This document shows, in pieces, positions 44,945-56,759 of a DNA stretch of 64,000 bases. The DNA comes from Camelus bactrianus (lineage: Eukaryota; Chordata; Mammalia; Artiodactyla; Camelidae). Numbering within the stretch: the first letter of the stretch is position 1; the number at the start of each line of letters is the position of its first letter. The notes under the pieces are model-generated. The model was not told where the DNA came from. It saw only the letters and a program-made list of their open reading frames with translations, and did no database searches. A program made the position numbers and the translations under genes. The stretch is from assembly GCF_048773025.1 (NCBI RefSeq), contig NC_133558.1, forward strand, positions 41,884,501 to 41,948,500. The letters run 5' to 3'.

Positions 44945-45409
44945 TGAAATAAACGTTCAGCCTAAATGTTAAAAGTTATGTTTTATTTGGCTGGAGGACT
45001 CGAGCCGGGATGACAGCCTCTCAGATCACTCTGAGGGACTGCTCCCAAGAGGTAGGGGAGGAGCTAGGATATATAGAAGATTTTCAAGATAGACCAGGTA
45101 GTTGGAACAATAAAATATTGCTTGTTATCTAAAGAAAACCAGATATCTCAAGTTCAAGTATTTAGTGCTTTTCTATGTATGGGAGGAAGCAAACATTTGG
45201 GTCATTGAATTCATCCCTTTGGCAAGTACCTAGCTATCTAGGGCCAGTATCCTGTCCTTTCTTACCCTGAGTCCACTCAGAGGGCACCACTGTGAGTGGC
45301 TGAGAGGCTGGGCTGCAGGCATGCACTCCCTGAGGGGTGGCAGCAGCCGCTGATGACTTGGTTTCAGCATTCTTTGTTTACTGACATGGTTGCAGTATTT
45401 TCATTCACA
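44945..45409 (-). repeat. 3' LTR of the class I ERV fossil
   Basis: Plus-strand limits are TGAAATAAACGTTCAGCC at left and GCAGTATTTTCATTCACA at right, giving TG...CA ends. It shows a TATATA element and an AATAAA signal on the minus strand. It aligns to 51577-52063 over its full length. Confidence 0.88.
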
Positions 45410-46469
45410 GTGCTCCCCCTTGGTCCTAAATTCTGCCAATGTTTTGAGAGACATTTCATGACCAATTTTGTCCCATGGTGCTAGGATGGCTCAATCCTAG
45501 TTCAGGTGAAGAATCTTCTGAGTTGCCATTCAAGGTGTTAGTTTTTTTATCAGGCCCTGTTGATACTAAAAGTTCTCTGGATCACCTGTCTTACTAGTCT
45601 ATTATGATCCAGGAAGTGTTTACCCTTCATTGCTCATTCCCATACCTAGAATCACACTATTACAATTACTTTATTCAGGGTTATAAATCTTATCTATTTC
45701 TTCAAGATGTTTAGCCATCATCAATCTTGTAGGCCTAGTTACACATTGGGAAATGTAACAGACAACAATTTTATAAAATAGACAGTATATCAGTAATACA
45801 GCTAGTAACGTTAATAAAGTCACGAGTAAGAATTTAATAGTCAAGAAGTTGTATTTTTGGGTTAAAATTTTGCTTGTGTTTCTGATTGAGTTTGAGTGAT
45901 CTTATGAGAAATTTCATATTTATGGTCAGGGTCAGAGCAGGTATTAATTGGCCAGGTGATGTCTCCCACCTTGTAAGATTAACAATGGCCTAAACAGAAC
46001 TATAATTTATTTTTAGAATAATGTTTCTGAGGGCTATCTAGTTAGAGCCTTGGAGTAGGGAAACCCACCAAGGTAACACAGAAGTACTAGACATAGGTAA
46101 TTTAACATAAACTTAACAATTGGAGTAGTTCATAATTAAAGGTAGGAGAAATTATCACAGTAATTGTCATGCAGGCCTGGTCCGGTTTCTTGGGTCAGCT
46201 GTCTACCTCAGAGGTCGTCTTCTTCTCATCCTGGCCTGGTAGCTTTTTCTCCATTTGGGCATTGTTTTAAGGTGAGCAGTGCTCTATAGGCCAGTGCACT
46301 GCAGGGGCTATTTCTGATAGGAAATGAACCCGAAAGTCCATTTCCTTCAGCTTTGGTGTGTATGGTCTAGTTAAGAGTACCTGATAAAGGGTCCTTCCAT
46401 TCAGGTTGGAGAGAGTTCTTTAAGTCATGCCTGTTCCAGTATGTATAATCCCCTGGCCGCAGGTCATGG

Positions 46470-46530
46470 GGCATTGGAAATTTACCCAAGGATAGATTAC
46501 TGAGCTTCAGAAACAAACCTAGATTATCCA
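46470..46530 (-). pseudogene. Integrase C-terminal relic within the ERV fossil
   Basis: A short minus-strand stretch resembles the C-terminal domain of class I ERV integrases in its LRPGDY, RHDLKNSLQPEWK pattern (in related elements followed by the GPY motif). It supports the class and orientation of the element. It is only a fragment of a broken fossil. Confidence 0.55.
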
Positions 46531-49500
46531 ATTCATAATTCAATTGAACTGTACAGCAATGTGACATAACAGCAAGGAATGATCTGGGAAGTGTCTTAGT
46601 AAATACAGACCTCAATTAACAAAACTAGAATTTAATATCCACTAAATTATAATCTTTTTTCTCTCTAAAGTTACCCTCATTTTTCTCAAATAAAGCCATG
46701 TCAAGATTAATTTGTTTACAATTTAAGTCTGATTATTTGATCATATAGGCATTTTTAAATTGGCTGTGTTGGAACTTTTAATTAGGAGTCTCAGGGTAGA
46801 ATGTTAATAAGGTTTGCTCATGCCAGGAAAGCCCCGTCAAGGGCTTGTCATGGATTTCTGCCTTACAGATTTAGGTAAATTATTTTCTCTTTAAAATCCT
46901 CAAAATACCTTGAGATTCCTATATCTGTTAGGAGATGATCTTCCTCATTTGTCTGATAGAGCCACTGGGGACCTAAGAGTTTTTAGTCGATTGAGGGATC
47001 AGATAGAGAGAAAAGATACTATTCCAACTCTGATTACATAGGTATAATTTATCAAATTGCTGTCAATCATAACTAGCTTAAAGAGAAGAGATTCTTTATG
47101 TCTGGGAAACAGGTTAAAAGCCAGTAGTATTTTAAACAAAATAAAAAATTATAACCATATTCACCAGTTTACTTAGTCCCATGTAACTAATTCTTTTAAT
47201 CACAGTTTTCATTGCAACTTTAAAATTTCTTACCCAGTTTAATTCACTGCTATAGTTTGAAATTTATTAGAAACCAGTAAATCTCCTTGAAGAGAAAGCA
47301 TTTTGCAAAACCATCAGAAGACAACCATTAACTGTCTATAAATGACAAAAGATTTAAAAGCATGGTTAAACTGTTACACTATAATCGATAAAGAAACCTG
47401 GTCACTATACCCAGAATTATCACTGGTAACGTTTCAGATATACCAGAATTTTAGGGAGTCCATTTAATTTCTACAATATCTATATTAATAATATTTTCTC
47501 ATACAATATAACCTTAGAAGATTTATTATTCATTTGACAATACCATGTTATTTAACATGCCAAATGAAACTTAATAGATTAAAATCTCTCTTTGGGATGT
47601 TTCAGGGGCCCTCTGTAGCATCCCAAACTTAACTGGAGATTAAAAGAACTTTAATTAGAAATTGATATTTGGGGAACATGTTAAAAGATTTCAGAACACT
47701 TGGTCAGATAAACATATAGATCACTGTAACGTAGTACTAATTCATTAAGAAGAAAGTACGTCAAAGCTAATGGCAGAACAGATCAGTTAATTGGTATAAG
47801 AAGCTTTACAATCTGTTACTGAAGGTGGATTAACATTTTAAGAAAATATTTTCCTCTTAACAGCGAGAAAACCAAATCTAGTCTTGTACCTGCTTACTTC
47901 TAAGATTTATTTACTTTGCCTAAGTTGATTCTAAACTTAGCCAATTCCGACCACGTACGAAACTCTTTCTTCAGGGTTCCTCTTCCACAAGCCTTCCACA
48001 GCTTTCTATACTCATATTAGTGTGTCCCTTATATTCTCTTCCATTTAGAATTAACCAGCTTCAGGAGATATTCACTATTTTTCATTAACAAAATATAATT
48101 CCATTCTTATAACTTCTTTACACATTTATCTTATTTTCCTAGGATACTGAGATCATTCCCTTAATAATAGAGATTATTTCAGGGTGGAGCCAACCATTTA
48201 TTAATATTTCTAAACACCTTTATTTTCTCTGTAAGAGGAAGTTACATGTTAAGTAATTCATATTTCAATCTTATTTTATCTGAAAATGGCATAGCTATTT
48301 AATAAAATCCTATCATTTGACTTAATTTAGTACAACTCTAGAATTTAAAGATACCAAACATTTAGAGATTATCTTAAACATACATTTTAAAAATATATTT
48401 TAAAAATTTACCCAAAGCTCTCATCTCATTTGCATTTAACTTACTTAAAATTTTACCACACCACATTACTGTTTTTTTTTTCTTGACCAATCTGCAACAG
48501 ATATAACAGGATCGTATTTGACTTTCATTAAACCTATGTACAGTAAATGTATTATACTTAATATTGATGACTTTAAAGATGTCTATATTAATTAGAACAT
48601 TCTTAAACTAAACTATATCAAATATTATCTTAATATTGAATATTTTCCAGTTCACGTGAAGCTGAAATTCAATTTGGTCAGTTTTTATTTTAAAAATACT
48701 TAATTTGTAAGCTCTTGTTTTTTACGTCAATTAAGCAGAGCATTTTGACTTTGATTTTTTTTTTTTAGCTGTAGAAGTATCTCACATCTATAATGTGTAT
48801 GCAGTCTTATAAACAGACAAAAGCTAGAGATCTCATAGCTTCACTTTAAAACTTACTTATAAGATAGGTATAATAATAGTTGGAGTAAAGTGAATTTGCT
48901 TACTCAAATCACTAAGGCTTACTGTTTATGAAACAGACATTTAAGATTTCTTGACAAAGTCTGAAGGACCCGTCAGAGTTCTGAGTTCTAAAATGCCAAA
49001 AATTTCTTGGCCTTAAGTTTTATTTCGTTGAGCTAATTAAGCTCAGTCCTAGGTCACTGTTTGCTGTGTTTACATTTCTGATCTGCAAGACAAAGACACA
49101 CTCTTCCAATTCCCCAGAGAACTGCTCTGTCACCCAGACCCAATTTTATCTCCTTAATTGGCATTATTTTTATCAGTGAGAAGAGCTGTAAACAAAGAAT
49201 TCCATGTTTTAAAACTTTAAGGTTTACTTTATCATGTCTTCCAAAGCTTGCATAAGGCATTTAGTAAGGTCTCTTTTCCTTGAGCTATAAGTTAAACCCA
49301 GGGTAAACCTCTTACTATATTTTTTTATTAGCCACCGAATATAAATTTTTAGTTTTACATTATACTGGAAGGCTCATGTTACTCTATTGGTTTCCTTTAA
49401 TTTGTTCAATTAATATTTTCTGAGGGACAGATATGTGCCCAGCCTTATAATACCAAGAAGGGGAAGCGTTTTTCCATTGAAACAGATCTATCCCACAACA

Positions 49501-51169
49501 TAATTAAGCAAAACTTTTATATAAAGACCATTTAAATATACCAATTTTACAAACTTTTATCTCAATTTGATTAAATCTTATACCTTTAATTTTTATATTT
49601 ATTAGGTTTAATCAATAATTCTTATTTCTAGAAGGAGTGCCAGAAGCCTTTTTTTTTTTTGTGCATTGTATCTAATTTTATAGAAAAGTCTCTAGATGCC
49701 CAAGTTTCAGCCAAAGAGCTTAGACCCTTCTCAGTTTTTAATTTGATTAATTGGTCTGTTGTCCCAATCATTGATCAAGTATTTCAGTCTATATATACAT
49801 ACATTTTAAACTGTGGTAAATAAAACGGACTTGTTTGATCTTTAATGTTGGGGGGCAGTAGGTGATCTCTTTGGCCTTTTTTTTTTTTTTAACTTTAAGT
49901 AGTGTATTATCAAAACCTTGTATCTAAATCCAAAAATGTCCATTTTATTTATCTCATTCAAAATAACCATATAAAAATATTTATCCACTTGGGATAAGCC
50001 CCTTATCTTTTTTTTTGGACATTTTTACAATCCTTTTTCCAGTTATTCAATCTAATTAACATTAATTATTCTAAGTTTTTATTAACATCTCTAGAACCAT
50101 TTATCGGAAAGGAAAAACACAAATGTAGTTTTTCAAACCAGTTTTATTTTTTTAACTAATTTCTTAGGTTAACCATTAGATATAATTTTCTACCTTTAAA
50201 CTTGATTTTAATAGGTACCAATAAAACAGCTCTTTATAATGAGATCTCTTTCAACTTTCACCAATTTAAAAGTTTTCCCAAATTAAAGGATCCATCATAT
50301 GGCCATCAATTTATATATATATAGTGATTTTAAACCAATAAGATGAAGAGGCTCTTCCACATGAGAGTGGGGTTGTTGCCTAAATAAAATTCAAAGGTTT
50401 ATTCTCCAAAAGCTAAAGGCCTTTGTGGTCCAGGCTGATGCAACAAAGTTTAAGATGGCAAAATATCTGAAAATTGGTACAATCAAAGAATTGTTTAGAA
50501 TCCCAACTTATTTGCATGGCCACCATATGTACACAATATTTGAACCTTTTGTATGGCAGAGTCCAAGGTTTCCTTAAAAAAGAAAAGTAAACATATATAT
50601 ACATACATACACACACTTAAAAGACACAGAGAAAGATAAAACGTTTATATTTCAAGGACACAGGAAGAGAAATCCAAGTTCCCCCTAACGGGGATTTTGT
50701 TTTTAGAAGTTCAGAATTCCAAAAAATATTTTTATCAGGCCTCGTTAGTTACTTTCAGAGTGAGATTTTTTTTTCTAATTCCCAATTAATGTTGTAAGTT
50801 TTGTACGTACATAAACCTGGCTGGGGTAATAGTTGGAGGCAGGCAATCTGTTATTTCTTTTTCTTTTCTTTTTTGGTTTTTATTTTTTTTTTTTTTGAAA
50901 GTTCTATTCCCCATTGTAAGGTCGGGTTCTCAGAATAAATTTGCTAGTAAGATTTCCAGCAGGGACAACTCTATGGCATGAAATCTTTGCCTCTACCACT
51001 CCTGCAAGTTTCTCTGTCACCCGAGAAAGCTGTTACCAGCCAGGAGGAGGGTCCCATTTGTGGAGTTGAAAGGTTCCTCATAAGAGTTTTACTTTTATCC
51101 TGAAAAATTCAGTGGAGGTAACCAAATTGAGGAAAACTTTAGACCAGCCTCTTACCTAACCACTCAGTC

Positions 51170-51350
51170 CTGAACCCAGTGTATTTCAACTTGGACCCAC
51201 TCAGGACGTCTCCACTGGGTGTGTATTTTCCTGATAAGTTTCCACCAGCCCACTTCGGACGTCTCCTCAAGGTGGGTATTTCTCGTTATCTTTCAACCAG
51301 GTCCCACCCAGTATGTCTCCACTGGGTGGGTAATTCCCCCCAGTCTCCTT
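51170..51350 (-). repeat. Degenerate tandem repeats in the ERV leader
   Basis: Three imperfect units of about 60-70 bases, each with a GTCTCC core next to a CACTGGGTGGGT-like motif (near 51207, 51265 and 51315 on the plus strand). They lie between the 5' LTR and the former gag position. Confidence 0.7.
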
Positions 51351-51576
51351 CAACTGGAGGGCCAGGTACCTGGAAACACCGCGAAATAAAACTCAGGATT
51401 ATCAACCAATATGGGAGATCAGAGAACCAGGAGAGACTCACTCAAATTCATCTGGACTCCCCGAGGAGGTGGATGAGCACAAAGGGCCACTGCTGGTACA
51501 AAGGCCCCAGTTACTCGGAGAGTTCAGGTGGAAAGAGTCTGCTCTGGGTCCCTTCATGGTGTCCAAAACTGTTGAC

Positions 51577-52063
51577 TGAAATACATGTGCAGCCTAAAAG
51601 TTAAGAGTTATGTTTTATTTGGCGGGAAGACTCGAGCGGGGATGACAGCCTCTCAGATCTCTCTGAGGGAATGCTCCCAAGAGGTTGAGGAGGAGCTAGG
51701 ATATATAGGAGCTTTACAACAAAGACCAGGTTCTTGGAACAATAAAAGATTGCTTGTTATCTAAAGAAAGCCAGGTATCTCAAGTTCAAGAATTTAGTGC
51801 TTTTCCATGTATGGGAGGAAGCAAAAATTTTGGACTCCCTGAATTCATTCTTTAAACAAGTACCTAGCTACCTAGGGCCAGTATCCTGTCCTTTCTTATT
51901 CTGAGTCTGCTCAGAGGGCACCATTGTGAGTTGCTGCAGTGGCTGGGCTGCAGGCCTGTCCTCGCTGGGGGTTGGCGGCAGCCGCTAATGACTTGGTTTC
52001 AGCATTCTTTGTTTACTGACATGGTTGCAGTATTTTCATTCCCATTGTAGTATTTTCGTTCAC
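51577..52063 (-). repeat. 5' LTR of the class I ERV fossil
   Basis: Plus strand starts TGAAATACATGTGCAGCC and ends GTATTTTCGTTCAC. It aligns to the LTR at 44945-45409 along its whole length. Its outer end contains a short tandem copy of the terminal GTATTTTC(A/G)TTC motif that the other LTR lacks. Confidence 0.88.
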
Positions 52064-52399
52064 GGACTGATTATGGATAATCTGCAACCTTGGAAAGCAA
52101 CCGAGATGGAATTACTGCAGGTACCTCCTACTTTAATAAGCCGTGTGCAAACATAAACATGGAGGAAGCATAAAAAAGTATTTGGTGGTGTAGGGAAGGG
52201 TTTCTGCACATTACAGGAGAATGCAATGCAGAATTTCTTAAGTCCACCTTTCTTTACTGTAGTGGTTTCTGAGAACAGTTTATGGTAATTAACCAACATT
52301 GACAAACGGTGGCACACATTGCATTTAAGAGCTGGCCGGCTGCAAACTTAGGTATTGGACAGGTGGAATTCATAGGCAAGTGGTCAGGTGGATGGGAGA

Positions 52400-52610
52400 G
52401 AGATGGAGCCAAGGCCTGGGCCCAGATTCCAGTTTAAATCGCCATTTCCTCACCATAGGGCCTTGGAGTAGAATGTAACCTCTCTTAACCTGTTGATGAA
52501 TCTGTGAAATGGGCATGATAATATTCGTTTCTTCCTGGGATTGTTGTAAGTTCTAAAGAGTATTGTAGGACACATGGAGCACTTAACACACTGGCACTTA
52601 GCAGTGTTCA
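52400..52610 (+). repeat. MIR SINE fragment
   Basis: 'GTAACCTCTCTTAACCTGTT', 'AATCTGTGAAATGGGCATGA' and 'GGATTGTTGTAAGTTCTAAA' follow the MIR core in sense orientation. Confidence 0.75.
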
Positions 52611-52704
52611 CTGTGTGCGGCCGCCCCGCTTGGTGTGTGTCAGAGCCGTAAATGCAGCATTTGCCTGTTGAGGGCGCACTGGTAGCCCCTTGGCTAGGTT
52701 GTGA

Positions 52705-52860
52705 ATTTGGTGATTTCCTTTAATCCTTGTAACTCTGTGTGCCATGGGCAGTTATTTTCATGGACAGATGAGGAATCTCAGGGTAAAGAAGACTGTGTAA
52801 TTTGCCGAAAGTCAGACAATAATTTTGGGTGCAGGGGCCTCGGTTCAGCATGGGCCCCTG
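52705..52860 (-). repeat. MIR SINE fragment
   Basis: Antisense MIR order: 'CTTTAATCCTTGTAACTCTG', 'CATGGACAGATGAGGAATCT', 'TTTGCCGAAAGTCAGACAAT'. Confidence 0.7.
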
Positions 52861-53219
52861 GGCCTTCTGCCGTCTCCGTTCAGCACCAGAGCCAGATGTG
52901 GGGTCGGCTGTTTCCCAGCCCAGAATATCCGGCAGGCTGCAAGACACACCTGGCCCTGCGCTGCTTGAGCAAAAACTCCGGAGGAGAGGCAGTTACAAAA
53001 GGGATAAACATAAAAACAGATGACTGCAAACTGTGATCAGCTCTGAGAAGGAAAGGAACATGCCTCGCCGTGCAGAGCTGGGAGCTTCCCCGTTGGGGCT
53101 GCTCTGGGGGCGTTCATCTCAGCTAAACAAGCTCTGCTGCTGCACCAAGGCAGGAAGGCAGGGCGCATGTGACCAGGTAGACTGGGCTTCGTTGGTCATA
53201 CTCATTCCCCATTAAGCTG

Positions 53220-53400
53220 CAGATTTCACGGGCACTTACCTAGTAAACAGTTGTTGGTCATAATCATCACGCACATTGCTTAGTAGTTTTATTGGCCCCA
53301 CCTTTGAGATGAGGTAATTGAAGCTGGGGAGTTTGCTGCATGCCCGTGATTACCTTGGAAATACCCCCACTGGTCTTTCAACCTAGACTGGTGTGGCTGT
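53220..53400 (-). repeat. MIR SINE fragment
   Basis: Antisense MIR order: 'TTTGAGATGAGGTAATTGAA', 'GTTTGCTGCATGCCCGTGAT', 'TCTTTCAACCTAGACTGGTG'. Confidence 0.55.
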
Positions 53401-54407
53401 CATGTCCCAGCACTGTGAATGGCATCCTGTTGCTTCTCCCGAGTGGCCCAAATGACTGACATTGATATTCTTAATTCGTAGGAAATGGTATGTGACAATA
53501 GGAGAAAAAGTTATTAAGAAATTGTTTGGAAAACTAGAAAAAAATCCAATTATTCCCCAGCTAGGGGAGCGTACCCTGTGTCACTCACCCCACTCACTGC
53601 CTGGCACCTCCTCCCTGCCGACTTCGCGTTCAGAAGCCACTCTGAGCCTTTGAAGAACATTTTGCCTCATGACACTGTTGACTAGGACCTGCGACCTCTC
53701 TGTACCTGGTTAACTCTCGCTTCAAAGCCATTTAAATTTTTTGCAGGCTCCGCTGCTCAGATGTAAGAATAGCCTCTTTAAAATTCTTGATGCAGCTCCT
53801 TAATGAAGATCCTGTGAAGGAAACCTAGTCAAAACCTGGGAGGTATGCACACAGTGACTGCAACCTCAGCACTTTGTGAAGTTCAGAATCAGATTTGTGG
53901 GTGACTCAGGAAAGGATTTTTAAGGTAACAAGGGGAAAGTGAACGGATGCAGGCTGTGTGAGACTGAAGCATCTCGGTCCCAGCCAGCAAGGCACCTGCA
54001 TTCAGGATGGTGTGTGTGGAGAGCAGAGTTCTCACAAAGAAAGAAGTGGTGGGATGGGAGGGAGGACAGTTAGGTACTTTACTGGGGAGGGAAATAGTGG
54101 GCTGTACATTTCCTGGTTGAACAAGAGGATTGTGACATGATGTGCTTGTATTTTGGAGAGAAGGGTTTTATGGGGACAGGCCTAGGGAGAACGCTGTCTG
54201 GCTGGGAAGTCAGCACAACAGGGAAACACAGAGAACTGGGCAGACCCCAGGGCCCCTGCTGGGGGAGAGGCTGCCCGCCAATTCGAGCCCTGGGGGCTGC
54301 TTCTGTCCCTTAGCTGGGGCCTCAGAGCTCCCTTCATAACCCAGTCCTGTTGATACAAGAAAAAAAATAAATACGTGAGGCATGAGAAGGGCTGGGTCCC
54401 AGGCTTT

Positions 54408-55031
54408 TGTTGAGCCCCTGGGATGTGCCCCACCAGATTTTGTTCCTCGTCTTCGTGCAGTAAAGAATTCAAGAGCAAGCCAGTGTTGAGTAAAGGTAGA
54501 TTTACTCAGAGAGATACATTGAAAGGCAAGAGAAACGTCACGAGATGTGGGGGTTTGATGCTCAGATTAAAAGTAGGTTCACACTCCACAGACAGAGTGT
54601 GGGCCTTCTCCGAAGAGGGAGAGAGAGTGGTGACCGCGAGGTGGCGCTGTGTTGCTGGTTTTCATGGGCTTGGTGGTTTCATATGCTAATAAGTAGAAGG
54701 ACCAGCCTAAGGGGAAGGGGCTGGGATTCCCGGGGAGTTGGCCATTTCCCACCCTGTGACCTTTTGTGGCTAGCCTTGGGACTGCCATGGTGCCTGGGGG
54801 CGTGTTATTCACCAAGTTACTATTACAATGGGTGTATAATGAAGCTCAAGATCTGCTAGAAGTTAAATCTCTTCATCCTGAGCCTCAAGGCCTATTGGGG
54901 GTTGAATCCTTCACCATTTTGATGTTAATTGCTGTGGCCTTCCTTGAATGGCTGTGCTCTGCCTGATTCCATCCTGTCTCGCTGTGATGACACAGAGAGA
55001 GCAAAGGCCGGGCCCTGCCTGTGCTCCTGCA
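54408..55031 (-). repeat. Solo LTR of a different ERV family
   Basis: Plus-strand ends are TGTTGAGCCCCTGGGATG and GCTCCTGCA, so TG...CA. Landmarks match a mammalian ERV LTR that I know by sequence: 'AGTAAAGAATTCAAGAGC', 'ATTTACTCAGAGAGATACAT', 'TTCATATGCTAATAAGTAG' and 'GTATAATGAAGCTCAAGATC'. The sense strand is minus. It is a solo LTR fossil. Open frames on both strands come from it. Confidence 0.7.
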
Positions 55032-55164
55032 TTTAACAGGGGGAGGGGTGGTGTGGGCTGAGGATGACTCTGAGTGGTGAGAAGGATGTTTCAGATTTTC
55101 CCACGTGGGACATGGGGACCTGCCAGCATCCATCGCATATTTATCTCACGGGTATTATCGCTTG

Positions 55165-55556
55165 TGTTGTTACGGAAACAACAGGCCAGCCAAGAAACAA
55201 GCACTGAGATTTATTACGCCAGCGGGCTCAGAGAGGCTTCTGCTCTGAAGCTCTGAGCACCTCCAAGACCTGCACATGAGGTTCTATAGGGTTAATTACA
55301 AGTAAGGGACTATTAGCCAATAAGGTTCAAACAACAAAAAGCGAGGTATCAGTACACTGAAGCTTATCAATTTGGAACAGATCACGTTACTGATAATTGT
55401 TAACCTTGGATTTACGAGTTAGCCTATTAGCCCAGTAAACTGACACTAAACTTCAGATTTACGAGTTAGCCCAGCAAAACTTAGATAGTAAACCGACACT
55501 TATCACAGTTAGATGTGTGACTTAACTTGTTAGCCCAGCTAGGCTTTTCCTTCACA
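55165..55556 (-). repeat. Second solo LTR with internal duplicated segment
   Basis: On the minus strand it runs from TGTGAAGGAAAAGCC to a GGCGTAATAAATCTCAG poly(A) region and ends TTTCCGTAACAACA. The U3 part contains a repeat of about 47 bases (starts at 55409 and 55456, both GATTTACGAGTTAGCC) with a third partial copy near 55530. It is unrelated to the neighbouring LTR. Fossil, no internal region. Confidence 0.6.
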
Positions 55557-55667
55557 GTGTGACTCATCTTTTCTATTTTTCTCCTTTTTTTTAAGTATTT
55601 AATCCAAATTTAATATCAGGTTTGTTTTGGAAAGAAATTTCTCTTTTTCTTTTCTTTGGGGCTCATT

Positions 55668-55768
55668 TGGGGGGATAGGCAATAAGGTGTATTTATCTGT
55701 TAGTGGAGGCCGTGGGGCTTGAACCCAGGTCCCCGTGCACGCTAAGAACACGCTTTACCACCTGCCCC
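55668..55768 (-). repeat. Camelid tRNA-derived SINE, copy 4
   Basis: Plus strand reads 'GGAGGCCGTGGGGCTTGAAC', 'CCAGGTCCCCGTGCACGCTA' and 'GAACACGCTTTACCACCTGC', the antisense of the camelid SINE head. Confidence 0.85.
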
Positions 55769-56104
55769 ATCATCTTTTTCTTTTTGCTTTAGCTGCCAAG
55801 AATCTTACATCTGAATTTCTAGTCGGCCTTTAACACTGGCCCTGACTTCATGGAATCCATTTTTATGACTTTACCTCCCCCTGGTTTCATTTAAGTATTG
55901 AATCTCTATTTTCTCTTCACTCTCAGTTTTGCCTTTTTGTTGTTATGGTTGTTAAGCTGTGTTTAAAAAAATTGTTTAATTTCTCTTTTAGCAGGAGGCT
56001 GAAAGTAAATAAATATGTAAACAAACAGCACACTTAAATGCTTTTATACATTCTAAGCTGTTTAGTAGTTACTTAAAAACTGAATTGAATATTAAAATGA
56101 TAAC

Positions 56105-56260
56105 ATTTTTAAATTATTTTTTAATTTTTTACAAAGATATAGCTGATTTAAAATATGATATGTTTCAGGTGTACAATAGATGCTCCATTTATAGTTACTG
56201 TAAAATATTGGCTGTATTCCCTGTGTTGTAAGATACATCCCTCTAGCGTGTTTACATTAC
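56105..56260 (-). repeat. L1 3' tip
   Basis: 'AAAGATATAGCTGATTTAAA', 'TTTCAGGTGTACAATAGATG' and 'CCCTGTGTTGTAAGATACAT' are antisense landmarks of the L1 3' end. Truncated. Confidence 0.7.
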
Positions 56261-56759
56261 ATGTTGCAGTTTGTATTAGAAAGTTGGGTAACGCAGAGTC
56301 TGGGACGTGGCTGTGTCTGACCAAGGTTCACGGTCACCCTGACTGTCAGAGCCCAGGCCCTCACTCCTGTCTGCAGGGCAGCGAGTGGAGGCAGCCCTCA
56401 ACAGCGCTGGCACCACCCTCTGAGTGGCAGTAACAGCAGTGACTGTGTGTGGATGTGCAAATTGTTGTTCCAGGAGCTTTACATGCATTTCTGCATTTAA
56501 TAATTAAAGCCCTCCTGTGAGGAAGCGTTTTATGTTTTTAATGAATAATACATTTTGTTTTGATATTGATAGAATTAAAACCTCCGGAAAATTTAGAGGA
56601 GTAGTACAGTAAACGCTTAGATACAGTTCACCTAAAAGGGAACTGTTTGCCCTTTGTGTCTGGCTTATTTTAGCATAAACTTTCAAGTTTCATCCATATT
56701 GTAGCCTGAATCAGTATTTTATTCTTTTGGTTTGATAATATCCTTTTTCTTTTTTTTCG

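Larger units (their letters stand above)
45410..51576 (-). mobile_element. Internal region of the class I ERV fossil
   Basis: The stretch is AT-rich with an A-rich minus strand, as expected for retroviral sense strand. Most of it (46620-50900) shows no readable protein. The part nearest the 5' LTR (51170-51350) carries degenerate tandem repeats in the leader. The integrase-like relic lies near the other end. It has many breaks and is not functional. Confidence 0.7.
44945..52063 (-). mobile_element. Class I (gamma-like) ERV fossil with paired LTRs
   Basis: A provirus-sized element on the minus strand with LTRs at 51577-52063 (5') and 44945-45409 (3') and about 6.2 kb between. LTR architecture (TATATA box, a CTGAGAGGCTGTC segment, a CCAAATAAAACATAA poly(A) signal) and a short integrase-like relic point to class I. 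It is broken throughout: no gag, pol or env frame of useful length remains, with very many breaks. Its envelope region seems short, since only about 0.9 kb separates the integrase relic from the 3' LTR. The LTRs differ at roughly 11% of aligned sites by hand count. At a mammalian neutral rate near 2.2e-9 per site per year this suggests about 25 million years, a rough guess. GGACT occurs at both flanks, offset by four bases on the left, and may be the target duplication. Confidence 0.85.
52064..54407. other. Gene-free stretch with MIR fragments
   Basis: Apart from three MIR pieces (52400-52610, 52705-52860 and 53220-53400) I see nothing that I can name. Open frames up to about 111 residues are without recognisable similarity and overlap MIR sequence. 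Confidence 0.5.

Noticed and set aside
51179-51604. 141-residue plus-strand open frame
   Set aside because: It is antisense to the leader of the minus-strand ERV fossil and follows the tandem repeats and LTR edge. No protein similarity.
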